64,000 nt of DNA from CAYYYG01 sp964490875. GTDB lineage: Bacteria; Patescibacteriota; Microgenomatia; UBA1406; GWC2-37-13. Positions 41,364-48,898 of this stretch are shown in pieces. The position numbers and the translations under genes are program-made. The stretch lies in NCBI GenBank assembly GCA_964490875.1, contig CAZBEF010000004.1:75394-139393 (forward strand). Direction: 5' to 3'. The first letter of the stretch is position 1. Every line of letters begins with the position of its first letter. Below the pieces are notes generated by a model. It ran no database searches. It saw only the letters and a list, made by a program, of their open reading frames with translations, and was not told where the DNA came from.

Positions 41364-43028
41364 ATGCTGAAACTTAAATTTCTGCTTCTTCTGATATTTA
41401 TCTCGTTTATAGCAATCTTAGGCAAGCTTCTGTATATTCAGACACTATACGTAAAAACTCATCCGACAGATTATTTAACAATCCGATCACTGGAGCCCGA
41501 ACGCGGCCGGATATTCGACCGCAACGGATCGCCAATGGTGGTGAATCAGTCTTCTTATAATTTATTTGTAGAACCGAAACATGTTGAAGATAGAGATAAG
41601 TTGATAGATAAGCTTGATGAAGTGTTACATATGGGCGAAGCGACACTTGAGTCACGCATTGATCCGAAAAAGGATTGGGTAGCCGTAAAAAGCAATCTTA
41701 CTTCGGAAATACGCGACAAAATTACGAAACTCAACTTAAAAGGCATAGGATTTGAGGAGCAACGGAAACGGTATTACCCGGAATCGTCATTATCAGCACA
41801 GCTTGTTGGTTTTGTGGGTAAGAATGAAGACAATGAGAATGTCGGATATTTCGGAATAGAAGGATTTTATGACAAAGAGCTGGCAGGTTTGTCTGGTCTT
41901 TTAAGATCAGAACGCGATTTAATCGGCCGACCTATCTTTGTCGGTACTCAAGAACGGGTAGAGCCCGAGGATGGACGCGATTTATATCTCACCATCGATA
42001 AAACTGTTCAACATATTATTAAAGAAAAATTAGAGGATGGTCTGGAAAAGTATAAAGCCAAAGAAGGCTGTGTGATTGTTGCAGATCCATTCACATTAGA
42101 AATTCTTGGGCTTTCATGTCTTCCCGATTTCGACCCAGACACCTATTATGAATTCTCCGAAAATTTCTTCAAGAATCCGGCAATCAGCAGTTTCTATGAG
42201 CCGGGTTCTATTTTTAAACCGCTTATCACTGCCGCCGGCATTGAAGAAAAAGCTATCAAACCGGACGAAATGTATCAGGAAGACGGGCCGGTTACTGTTG
42301 GTGGATATGATATTCGGACATGGGATAACAAATATGAAGGAAAGATTTCTATAACCAGGATTCTGGAAAAATCATCGAATGTCGGCATGGTTTTCATCGG
42401 TGACAAGATGGGCGACAAAAAAGTATATGAATATGTAAAAAAGCTTGGGTTTGATGAGGCGACAGGCATTGATTTGCAGGGAGAAAGCGTGCCAAGTCTG
42501 AAACCGGTTTCTTCGTGGTATCCGATCGATTATGCCACAGTAACCTTCGGCCAGGGTATTGCCGTAACGCCAATGCAGATGATAAGGGCGTTGGCAGCTG
42601 TGGTGAACGGCGGCAATTTAATGAAGCCGTATGTTGTTTCTTCGATAAAGAGTCTTGATGAAGAAAAGAAACGCGAGCCCGTTGTGTCGCGCCGGGTATT
42701 TTCCAAACGTACTTCGGATATCTTAAAGAAGATGCTTGTGGATGTAGTGGAGCATGGAGAGGTAAAGTGGGCGAAACCAGCCGGATATAAAATTGGAGGG
42801 AAAACGGGAACGGCGCAGATTCCGATTGGCGGAAAGTATGATCCGTCTAAAACTATCGCATCTTTTATAGGGTTTGCGCCGGCAGATAAGCCTAAGTTTA
42901 TAGCGCTGGTAGTTTTACGCGAGCCGCAGACTTCTATCTGGGGTTCCGAAACAGCCGCACCGCTTTTTTTTAGCGTGGCAAAAGAGCTTCTACCGTACTA
43001 CAACATTCTTCCTTCGGAGAAAGAATAA
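41364..43028 (+). CDS. ftsI: FtsI/PBP2-type septal transpeptidase
   Basis: Class B PBP (554 residues) that cross-links peptidoglycan at the septum. It has one N-terminal membrane helix (about 4-22) and the pedestal motif IRSLEPERGRIFDRNGSPMVVNQ. The transpeptidase motifs are YEPGSIFKPLI (SxxK, about 283), KSSNVGMVF (SxN, about 335) and GGKTGTAQIP (KTG, about 478). There is no PASTA domain. A TATACT box lies 7 bases before the ATG. A 420-bp spacer with tRNA-Trp follows. Confidence 0.94.
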   Translation: MLKLKFLLLLIFISFIAILGKLLYIQTLYVKTHPTDYLTIRSLEPERGRIFDRNGSPMVVNQSSYNLFVEPKHVEDRDKLIDKLDEVLHMGEATLESRIDPKKDWVAVKSNLTSEIRDKITKLNLKGIGFEEQRKRYYPESSLSAQLVGFVGKNEDNENVGYFGIEGFYDKELAGLSGLLRSERDLIGRPIFVGTQERVEPEDGRDLYLTIDKTVQHIIKEKLEDGLEKYKAKEGCVIVADPFTLEILGLSCLPDFDPDTYYEFSENFFKNPAISSFYEPGSIFKPLITAAGIEEKAIKPDEMYQEDGPVTVGGYDIRTWDNKYEGKISITRILEKSSNVGMVFIGDKMGDKKVYEYVKKLGFDEATGIDLQGESVPSLKPVSSWYPIDYATVTFGQGIAVTPMQMIRALAAVVNGGNLMKPYVVSSIKSLDEEKKREPVVSRRVFSKRTSDILKKMLVDVVEHGEVKWAKPAGYKIGGKTGTAQIPIGGKYDPSKTIASFIGFAPADKPKFIALVVLREPQTSIWGSETAAPLFFSVAKELLPYYNILPSEKE

Positions 43029-43190
43029 AATCTCGTCATTCCTGCGTAGGCAGGAATCTATACAATCCAAGTACATTTAGATTGTAATAATTTAAATTAT
43101 ATATCAATGGAGATTGCAGCTCATTTACAGATTGATATAGTAATATGTCCTATATAAATATTTATTATATTGCTATCCTGTAAATAGCAC

Positions 43191-43250
43191 TTGACATCAC
43201 AAAATTTTTGTACTACTTTTAAAATATGAAAGTTTTTAAACTTTCATATT
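43191..43250 (+). promoter_or_regulatory. Promoter-like sequence with a 28-bp palindrome
   Basis: TTGACA (43191-43196), a 17-bp spacer, TACTTT (43214-43219). A perfect palindrome follows, with arms AATATGAAAGTTT and AAACTTTCATATT around TT (43223-43250). The palindrome sits where an operator would, or forms a hairpin at the RNA 5' end. No gene follows directly. Confidence 0.45.
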
Positions 43251-43325
43251 TAATAAATAAAGAAACTACTATAACAAATTGACCATGATGCACATTGAAA
43301 TTAAGATGAAATCTACTTTTAATCA

Positions 43326-43334
43326 TGGTATAAT
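43326..43334 (+). promoter_or_regulatory. Extended -10 box reading into the antisense of tRNA-Trp
   Basis: TGGTATAAT, a perfect extended -10 (TGn plus TATAAT) on the plus strand with no clear -35. The RNA would start near 43341, fold into small hairpins, and then run antisense through tRNA-Trp to the TTTTT at 43534-43538. Confidence 0.4.
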
Positions 43335-43437
43335 CTTTTTCCTAGGTATGAAGTTTAGTCCTATAGCATACAGAAATTATAAATTCTGTAGTAGAGTCGT
43401 AGAGTATAGATAAGTAGCCTCGCAATGGGGGCTTAAT

Positions 43438-43537
43438 AAAACCGTGAGAGTGGACCTGACCGGGATCGGACCGGCACTGGCGCTTTTGGAGAGAGCAGTG
43501 CTACCGTTACACTACAGGCCCAAACTCTCACGGTTTT
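43438..43537. repeat. 13-bp inverted repeat enclosing tRNA-Trp
   Basis: AAAACCGTGAGAG (43438-43450) and CTCTCACGGTTTT (43525-43537) are perfect inverted repeats. One arm directly abuts the 3' end of the tRNA and the other is 3 bases from its 5' end. In the pre-tRNA, leader and trailer would pair and extend the acceptor stem. T-runs on both sides also give it the look of a bidirectional terminator. Confidence 0.75.
43451..43521 (-). tRNA. tRNA-Trp(CCA)
   Basis: Read on the minus strand: acceptor GGGCCTG/CAGGTCC, D-arm GTGT-AACGGTA-GCAC, anticodon arm GCTCT-CTCCAAA-AGCGC with one T-C mismatch, variable loop CAGT, T-arm GCCGG-TCCGATC-CCGGT, discriminator A. The CTCCAAA loop is the usual bacterial Trp loop. 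CCA is not encoded. As in the tRNA-Met of this window, position 55 is C instead of U. Confidence 0.9.
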
Positions 43538-43544
43538 TATTTGC

Positions 43545-43663
43545 AAAAAAAAACTCGATAAACCGCGCTCAAAAACAGGTATCTTTGAGAGTGGTCAACC
43601 GAGTTGTTAATAAATCTCAGCGTTACCTGTCGTATTCTGGCGGGTCCAAATACTTACTGGACA
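43545..43663 (-). ncRNA. Candidate small RNA with its own terminator, upstream of tRNA-Trp
   Basis: From the promoter at 43697-43669, minus-strand RNA would begin near 43663. It contains GTCCAGTAAGTATTTGGAC (hairpin) and ends in a long hairpin with outer arms AACTCG and CGAGTT followed by nine Ts (43600-43545), a good intrinsic terminator. The terminator stands between the promoter and tRNA-Trp, so either a separate RNA of about 115 nt ends here or it attenuates tRNA transcription. No known family is recognised. Confidence 0.42.
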
Positions 43664-43668
43664 GTAAT

Positions 43669-43697
43669 ATATTAGACCGCTATTTGCAGGATTTCAA
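43669..43697 (-). promoter_or_regulatory. Promoter for the candidate small RNA and tRNA-Trp
   Basis: Minus strand TTGAAA (43697-43692), a 17-bp spacer, TAATAT (43674-43669). Confidence 0.6.
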
Positions 43698-43772
43698 GTA
43701 CTCAAAGTGTATCAATTTTTGCTTTTTAGACCTATAATTTTTTAAGTGTATTATTCGTTATAAAGTTCAGAC

Positions 43773-44081
43773 TCAAATCACGGAGAGTATAAGAATAATT
43801 ACGATAAGAAGCAGAATTATGTTGGCCCACCAGCCGAAGAAGAAAAAGATGCCGCTTATTGAAATAAGCCACAGGAAAAGGAAAATGGCGATAATCTCGC
43901 GGAACGGGCTTGGCAAATGCATTGCCAGCCAGGCCAAGCATCCAAATACCAGCAAGTGATACAAAGTAATCGGTGCTCTGAAAAGGTAGAAAAGTGGAGT
44001 ATTAAAAAAAGGAAGCTGGATATTCAGAATAATTAGGATAACGATGACCGCAATTAGGACTTGGTTTATACGGATGTTCAT
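43773..44081 (-). CDS. Small hydrophobic membrane protein, unknown
   Basis: 102 residues, almost entirely hydrophobic with three or four membrane segments. The C-terminal half, LFLWLISISGIFFFFGWWANIILLLIVII, resembles short lmo0937-type membrane proteins, though I am not sure of the family. It is transcribed against the flanking cell-wall genes. It has no detectable operon partner other than the downstream tRNA-Trp. Confidence 0.6.
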   Translation of the reverse strand: MNIRINQVLIAVIVILIILNIQLPFFNTPLFYLFRAPITLYHLLVFGCLAWLAMHLPSPFREIIAIFLFLWLISISGIFFFFGWWANIILLLIVIILILSVI

Positions 44082-44109
44082 ATTTTTAAACTAAAGTCAA
44101 CCCTCTGCT

Positions 44110-44164
44110 GGATCTCCCGCTTTTGCGGGACAGGCTTCGGTCGTTACACTCCCTCAGGATGACA
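44110..44164. repeat. Partial GTCATCCTGA-type repeat
   Basis: CCCGCTTTTGCGGG hairpin followed by CTCCCTCAGGATGAC, matching the right half of the element at 41271-41343. It ends about 10 bases before a TATAAT box (44173-44178) that is 8 bases from the murE ATG. Confidence 0.55.
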
Positions 44165-44186
44165 AAGTCGGGTATAATAAGTATAC

Positions 44187-45431
44187 ATGAAACAGTCCGT
44201 AAAAAATATTTATCATCTTTTGCGCGCTTTAACAGCCAATACCTATTACAAATATCCGGCGAAACATCTCAAAATAATCGGCGTTACTGGCACGGATGGC
44301 AAAACTACCACCACTTCGCTCATTTATCATATCTTAAAATCTTCCGGCAAAAAAGTCTCGATGATCTCGAGCGTCTATGCAAAGATCGGCGTCGAAGAAC
44401 ATGATATCGGATTTCATGTGACATCACCCGATCCATTTTCAACACAAAAATATCTGAACATGAGTTATAAAGCCGGTGATGAATTTTTTGTTCTGGAAAC
44501 AACATCCCACGCTCTTGATCAAAATAGAGTCTGGGGAATTCGGTTCGATGTCGGCGTCATCACAAACATTACACACGAACATCTGGATTATCACAAAACA
44601 TATGAGAATTATGTGAAGACAAAGGCCCGGCTTTTAAAATATTCAAAAAAGATGCTCATAAATCTGGACGATCAGTCGTATCCGCTTCTTCGTAAATATG
44701 TTGAATCAAAGCTACCTTCGTCGGTGTCCAATCTTTACACATACGGTATGGATTCAAAAGCATCATTTCATGAAGATATGGAAGTGCGGACGGGCATGAA
44801 GCTTGCTGATTTCAATAAATATAATTTTCTGGCTGCGTATGGAGCATGTAAACTTTTGGGGCTGAATGATGAAGAAATTATTTCTGCATTAAAAACCTTC
44901 GTATTTCCTCCTGGTAGAATCGATGTCGTTACTAAACTGCCATTCACTGTCATTATCGATTTTGCACACACGCCCAATGCCATCGATGCCATTCTCAAAC
45001 ATGTTAAAGACGTATATTGCAAACCCGGATCGCGGCTGATTCATGTATTTAGCTCCGCTGCACTGCGTGATGAAAGCAAGCGGCCGTTTATGGGCGAAGC
45101 CAGTGCCAAGTACGCCGATCTTGTGGTTCTTACGGAAGAAGATTACCGCACCGAAGATCCGCGGAAGATTAATAGAGAAATTGCCGAAGGACTGAAGAAA
45201 CATAATTTTAAGGAAGTAAATGCGGTTGAATTAGGAAATGAAACGAAGTCATATTCTGTGATTGTCGACCGGGCAGAAGCGATAGAAAAAGCAATCAGCA
45301 TTGCCAAACCTGGCGATGTTGTTATTGCAACCGGAAAAGGGCATGAGAAGAGTTTGTGCCGGGGGAAAATAGAGTATCCATGGGATGAAAAAAAGGCGGT
45401 GCTGTCTTCTTTAGAAAAATTTAAGAAGTAA
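44187..45431 (+). CDS. murE: Compact MurE-like UDP-MurNAc-dipeptide ligase
   Basis: Mur ligase that adds the third amino acid to the wall precursor. The ATP loop IIGVTGTDGKTTTTSL lies at about residue 30, whereas canonical MurE has about 100 residues before it. The N-terminal UDP-binding domain is therefore nearly absent (414 residues in total). Other motifs are TTSHALDQNRVWGIRFDVGVITNITHEHLD and the C-terminal HVFSSAALRDESKRPFMG. The position that reads DNPR in diaminopimelate enzymes is EDYR here (EEDYRTEDPR), so the amino acid added is uncertain. pgeF follows 2 bp later. Confidence 0.9.
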   Translation: MKQSVKNIYHLLRALTANTYYKYPAKHLKIIGVTGTDGKTTTTSLIYHILKSSGKKVSMISSVYAKIGVEEHDIGFHVTSPDPFSTQKYLNMSYKAGDEFFVLETTSHALDQNRVWGIRFDVGVITNITHEHLDYHKTYENYVKTKARLLKYSKKMLINLDDQSYPLLRKYVESKLPSSVSNLYTYGMDSKASFHEDMEVRTGMKLADFNKYNFLAAYGACKLLGLNDEEIISALKTFVFPPGRIDVVTKLPFTVIIDFAHTPNAIDAILKHVKDVYCKPGSRLIHVFSSAALRDESKRPFMGEASAKYADLVVLTEEDYRTEDPRKINREIAEGLKKHNFKEVNAVELGNETKSYSVIVDRAEAIEKAISIAKPGDVVIATGKGHEKSLCRGKIEYPWDEKKAVLSSLEKFKK

Positions 45432-45433
45432 GA

Positions 45434-46171
45434 ATGTTTCAATTTGATCCTCATACAAGATCGATCGTTTCGTCTGTTATCAGCGATGAACCATATTATG
45501 CCGGATTTGGAACACGGCTTATGGGCAATATGAAAGGCGCTTCGTCTGTTGTACAGTATTTTGAATCAATAGGCAGAAGTTATTCATCGTTATATGTCCC
45601 GACTCAGAAGCATTCAACGAATATCGAATCAAATATCGAAGTGAATCAAAACGGAAAACTCATCGTAGTAGAAAATATAGACGGCCTAACGTCAAAACAA
45701 TCCGGCGCTATGCTGGTTGCCTGGACGGCCGATTGCGTTCCGATCATCTTCGTTGATAAGAAGAAGGGGATTGTTGGTATTTCTCATTCCGGCTGGAAAG
45801 GGACAGCAAATGGTATGGCGGCTAAAATGGTGCAAAGTCTGGTGCAGTCGGGTGCAGAAAAGGAGAGTTTGATGGTTGCTATTGGTCCATCGATCGGAGC
45901 GTGCTGTTATGTTGTTGATGATGAGAGAGTAGCTATTTTTAAGTCGGCATTTCCAAGCTTTGCCGATCGAATTATTCAGATGCGCGGAGGGAAGAATTTT
46001 CTTAACCTTTTATATACGAACGTTCTTTTGTTACAATCAGAGGGGATACCAGCCGGGAATATTGATTGGTTTCCGTTTTGTACAAAATGTGATGATAAGA
46101 GGTTTTTTTCGTATAGAAGAGAGGGAGAGAGTCATGGGAATATGATTAGTTATGTGATGAAGGTTAAGTAG
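45434..46171 (+). CDS. pgeF: PgeF (YfiH), peptidoglycan editing factor / laccase-domain protein
   Basis: 245-residue member of the YfiH family (older name: polyphenol oxidase, DUF152). Visible metal and active-site residues are in QKHSTN, WTADCVPIIFVDKKKG, ISHSGWKGTANG and IGPSIGACCYVVDD. In E. coli the protein removes wrongly incorporated L-Ser from UDP-MurNAc precursors, and other members show purine nucleoside activities. Lying between murE and murC supports the editing role. The gene begins 2 bp after murE. Confidence 0.88.
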   Translation: MFQFDPHTRSIVSSVISDEPYYAGFGTRLMGNMKGASSVVQYFESIGRSYSSLYVPTQKHSTNIESNIEVNQNGKLIVVENIDGLTSKQSGAMLVAWTADCVPIIFVDKKKGIVGISHSGWKGTANGMAAKMVQSLVQSGAEKESLMVAIGPSIGACCYVVDDERVAIFKSAFPSFADRIIQMRGGKNFLNLLYTNVLLLQSEGIPAGNIDWFPFCTKCDDKRFFSYRREGESHGNMISYVMKVK

Positions 46172-46187
46172 TGTCAATAGATTTTAT

Positions 46188-46302
46188 CGTTCGATGCAAT
46201 TTTTTTAGCTCCGTGGGCGTGCTCGTCCGACTTCGCCAAGTCTGACTTGGCTTCGTCGAGACTGCGCACCTCCCAAGTCGCAAAAAAATTGCATCTTCAC
46301 TT
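46188..46302. repeat. F1 palindromic element, copy 4
   Basis: CGTTCGATGCAATTTTTTT on the left pairs with AAAAAAATTGCATCTTCACT on the right. Compared with copies 1 and 3, GATAC has become GATGC and the partner GTATC has become GCATC, so pairing is kept. It has conserved CTCCGTGGGCGTGCTCGTCC and GCGCACCTCCCAAGTCGC. The apical stem is GACTTCGCCAAGTC. It lies between pgeF and murC. Confidence 0.8.
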
Positions 46303-46316
46303 TAATGCATTCATAT

Positions 46317-46355
46317 GTCATGCTGGAGCGATGAGTGCTTGGAGCGATAGCATCT
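46317..46355. repeat. GTCATGC-GGAGCGATGAGTGC short repeat, second copy
   Basis: Near-copy of 32875-32913, located 15 bp before the murC ATG. Confidence 0.55.
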
Positions 46356-46370
46356 CAAACGTTTAATTAT

Positions 46371-47804
46371 ATGAGTAACTTAAACAAGTGGAATACTATT
46401 TTTATAGTCGGCATAAAGGGCGCCGCGATGGCGAATATTGCGCTGATTCTGAAGAAAATGGGAAAGAATGTGATAGGCTCAGACACCGAAGAGGAGTTTA
46501 TAACTGACAAGCAGCTTGTAGAAAATAATATTCCGGTAATTCATTCGTTTAAGCAATCGGATCTTCCGGCAGGTATTGATTTGGTGATTTATTCGGCGGC
46601 CCACGGCGGTATAAAGAATCCGCAGGTTGAAGAAGCGAAATGGCGGAATGTTGAGGTTATTCATCAGGCAGAGTTTTTGGGCGAGCTGTTGAAACAGTTT
46701 GAAAAGTCGCTTGCTGTCTGCGGCACACATGGAAAAACAACAACGTCGGCGATGCTGGCATATTGTCTGATCAAACTTTCTGCGAATCCAAGTTATCTGG
46801 TGGGTACTTCTTCATTTAACGAATTTTACGGCGGCGATTTCAACGGTGAAAAATTGTTTGTGATTGAAGCCGATGAATATGGTTTAAATCCACCGTCCGA
46901 TGTTACGCCAAAGCTCCATTTTCTGCATCCGACTCATTGTATCGCAACCAATATAGATTTCGATCATCCTGATGTGTACGCCGACATTCAGGCTACTAAA
47001 GATATGTTTTATACCTTCTTTCAGAATATTGTAAATTCTTCAACATCAAATAAATTATTTGTTTGTATAGATGATACGGATTTGGCGACTGTAGCAGAAA
47101 AACTGCCGCGCCGTTCGTACGAAACATTCGGATTTGATCCAAAGGCAGATCTGCAGATAATCAATCAAAAAGTTACCGAAGATAAAACTTTGTTTGAGGT
47201 TGTTTATAAGTCGAATAATCTAGGTGAATTTTCACTGTCGCTTTTTGGAGGAAAGCATACCTCCAATGCGGCCGGTGTTATTCTGATGCTACTTAATTTA
47301 GGATTTAAAGCAGATGAAATTCGCGCTGCAATCTCTGGATTTTCTGGAGCCAAACGGAGATTTGAACTTGTCAAAAAAGTACATTCATTATATCTTTTCG
47401 ATGATTATGCGCATCATCCGGAAGAAATCCGAGCCACATTAGAAACAGCGCGGGAACGGTTTAAAGACCGGCGAATTATCGTTATTTTTCAGCCTCATAC
47501 ATTTTCCCGGACTATTTCGCTGAAGGAACAATTTGTCGAATCCTTGTCGATTGCGGACAAGATATTTCTTGCACCTATTTTCGCTTCAGCACGGGAGAAA
47601 GCAGACACGCATTCGATTTCTTCCGCAGATCTCGTCATTTCTGCAAAAGCAAAGGCATATGAACATTTTTATGCATATGAGTCTAAAGAAGATCTTCTTG
47701 AACAATTAGCAGAATATATGGATAAGAATGATGTGATTTTCACCATGGGAGCGGGAGACGTGTATAAGCTTAGAGATGATATAATTAGATTGATAGAACG
47801 CTGA
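46371..47804 (+). CDS. murC: MurC, UDP-MurNAc-L-alanine ligase
   Basis: Adds the first L-alanine to UDP-MurNAc. It has 477 residues from the ATG at 46371; an upstream ATG at 46335 lies in repeat sequence. Motifs: IFIVGIKGAAMANIALILKKMG (N-terminal nucleotide fold), LAVCGTHGKTTTSAM (ATP loop, about 115), YFDDYAHHPEEI-like LFDDYAHHPEEIRATLE (about 343) and FQPHTFSRT. The GTHGKT loop and DDYAHHP are typical of MurC; the recycling ligase Mpl is the main alternative. murB follows 2 bp later. Confidence 0.92.
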   Translation: MSNLNKWNTIFIVGIKGAAMANIALILKKMGKNVIGSDTEEEFITDKQLVENNIPVIHSFKQSDLPAGIDLVIYSAAHGGIKNPQVEEAKWRNVEVIHQAEFLGELLKQFEKSLAVCGTHGKTTTSAMLAYCLIKLSANPSYLVGTSSFNEFYGGDFNGEKLFVIEADEYGLNPPSDVTPKLHFLHPTHCIATNIDFDHPDVYADIQATKDMFYTFFQNIVNSSTSNKLFVCIDDTDLATVAEKLPRRSYETFGFDPKADLQIINQKVTEDKTLFEVVYKSNNLGEFSLSLFGGKHTSNAAGVILMLLNLGFKADEIRAAISGFSGAKRRFELVKKVHSLYLFDDYAHHPEEIRATLETARERFKDRRIIVIFQPHTFSRTISLKEQFVESLSIADKIFLAPIFASAREKADTHSISSADLVISAKAKAYEHFYAYESKEDLLEQLAEYMDKNDVIFTMGAGDVYKLRDDIIRLIER

Positions 47805-47806
47805 AT

Positions 47807-48754
47807 ATGAATAATACAAAATTTAATGATCTGGAAAATATTTTAGGGAAAGGTAGAGTTGTAGAAAATAAGGATATTTCTCCCTATATAACACTCCGGA
47901 CAAAAACAACTGCTGAATATTATTTTGTCGCCGAAACGAGAGAAGATCTTATTAATGCGGTAAAAGCGGCGCATACGGCGTCGATTCCACTTGTAATCCT
48001 TGGCGGCGGTTCTAATCTTGCTGTTATGCATGATCTTATTCCCGGCTTGGTTGTCCGTAATTTGTATCAGAAGTTGGAATTTCAGAATGAAACAGAAAAA
48101 ACTGAGGATATTTTAGTGGCTGCTGGGTACCCGATGGGCCGATTGGTGAATATGACGGTGAATAAAGGACTCGCGGGTTTCGAATATCAACTCGGACTTC
48201 CCGGAACAATCGGCGGTGCAATTTATATGAATTCTAAATGGACTCGGCCGGTTTCATATGTCGGCGATTCGCTTATTTCGGCTAGTCTTATCGATCGAAC
48301 GGGAAATGTAAAGACTGTCGATCGATCATATTTTCAGTTTGCATATGATTTCAGCATTCTGCAGAAGACAAAAGAAATTGTTCTTGATGCAGTTTTCCGA
48401 TTGGAGAAAACAGATCCGGCAGTTTTAAGTAAACGGTCGAAAGACGCATTGGAATATCGAAGAAAAACTCAACCATTTGGGGTAGCAACAAGCGGATGTT
48501 TTTTTAGAAATATTTCAAAGGAAGAACAGGAACGTCTGAAATTGAGTACGACATCAGCCGGCTATTTGATTGATCAGGCAGGACTTAAGAATACTCAAGT
48601 TGGCGAGTTTATTGTTTCCGATAAGCATGCGAATTTTGTGATTAATAAGGGGAATGGAAATGCTGCTGATCTTGTGAAACTTATTGGTATTATTAAAGAA
48701 CGGGTAAAGGAGAAGTTTGGCGTGAATTTGGAAGAAGAGGTTATTGTAATATAA
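47807..48754 (+). CDS. murB: MurB, UDP-N-acetylenolpyruvoylglucosamine reductase
   Basis: FAD enzyme that reduces the MurA product to UDP-MurNAc. It has 315 residues with LVILGGGSNLAVMHDLIPGLVV (FAD-binding, about 64), GFEYQLGLPGTIGGAIYMNS (about 122), PFGVATSGCFFRN (about 224, where the Ser is the proton donor region) and AGYLIDQAGLKNTQVGEFIVSDKHANFVIN. The last stretch is typical of the type II enzyme. It lies between murC and an F1 element that precedes murA. Confidence 0.95.
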   Translation: MNNTKFNDLENILGKGRVVENKDISPYITLRTKTTAEYYFVAETREDLINAVKAAHTASIPLVILGGGSNLAVMHDLIPGLVVRNLYQKLEFQNETEKTEDILVAAGYPMGRLVNMTVNKGLAGFEYQLGLPGTIGGAIYMNSKWTRPVSYVGDSLISASLIDRTGNVKTVDRSYFQFAYDFSILQKTKEIVLDAVFRLEKTDPAVLSKRSKDALEYRRKTQPFGVATSGCFFRNISKEEQERLKLSTTSAGYLIDQAGLKNTQVGEFIVSDKHANFVINKGNGNAADLVKLIGIIKERVKEKFGVNLEEEVIVI

Positions 48755-48758
48755 TACT

Positions 48759-48867
48759 CGTTCGATATGATTTTTTATGCTCCGTGGGCGTGCTCGTCCT
48801 CGATCCCGATTCATCGAGGATCGGGACTGCGCACCTCCCAAGTCGCAAAAAAATCATATCTTCACTC
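48759..48867. repeat. F1 palindromic element, copy 5
   Basis: CGTTCGATATGATTTTTT on the left pairs with AAAAAAATCATATCTTCACT on the right (GATATGAT/ATCATATC). It has conserved CTCCGTGGGCGTGCTCGTCC, GACTGCGCACCTCCCAAGTC and a new apical stem CTCGATCCCGATTCATCGAG. It lies in the murB-murA gap. Confidence 0.8.
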
Positions 48868-48898
48868 GTTAATTATTAAGTGACAATTTTCAAATATC

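Larger units (their letters stand above)
43029..43450. other. Structured non-coding region between ftsI and tRNA-Trp
   Basis: No plausible gene. It holds in order: a perfect hairpin ATTCCTGCGTAGGCAGGAAT (43038-43057), a long AT-rich hairpin (about 43120-43190, ATTTACAG/CTGTAAAT ends), a promoter-like TTGACA at 43191, a 28-bp perfect palindrome (43223-43250), and an extended -10 box (43326-43334). After that come small hairpins ACAGAA/TTCTGT and AGCCTC/GGGGCT. It may encode one or two small RNAs. Confidence 0.5.

Noticed and set aside
43438..43537. Permuted or split tRNA, or SRP RNA, at the inverted repeat
   Set aside because: A contiguous, complete tRNA-Trp cloverleaf is present, and the GGAA tetraloop region of SRP RNA is not found.
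43444..43737. 97-codon plus-strand frame over tRNA-Trp
   Set aside because: The first third is the antisense of the tRNA and the rest is the candidate small RNA region; composition is not protein-like.
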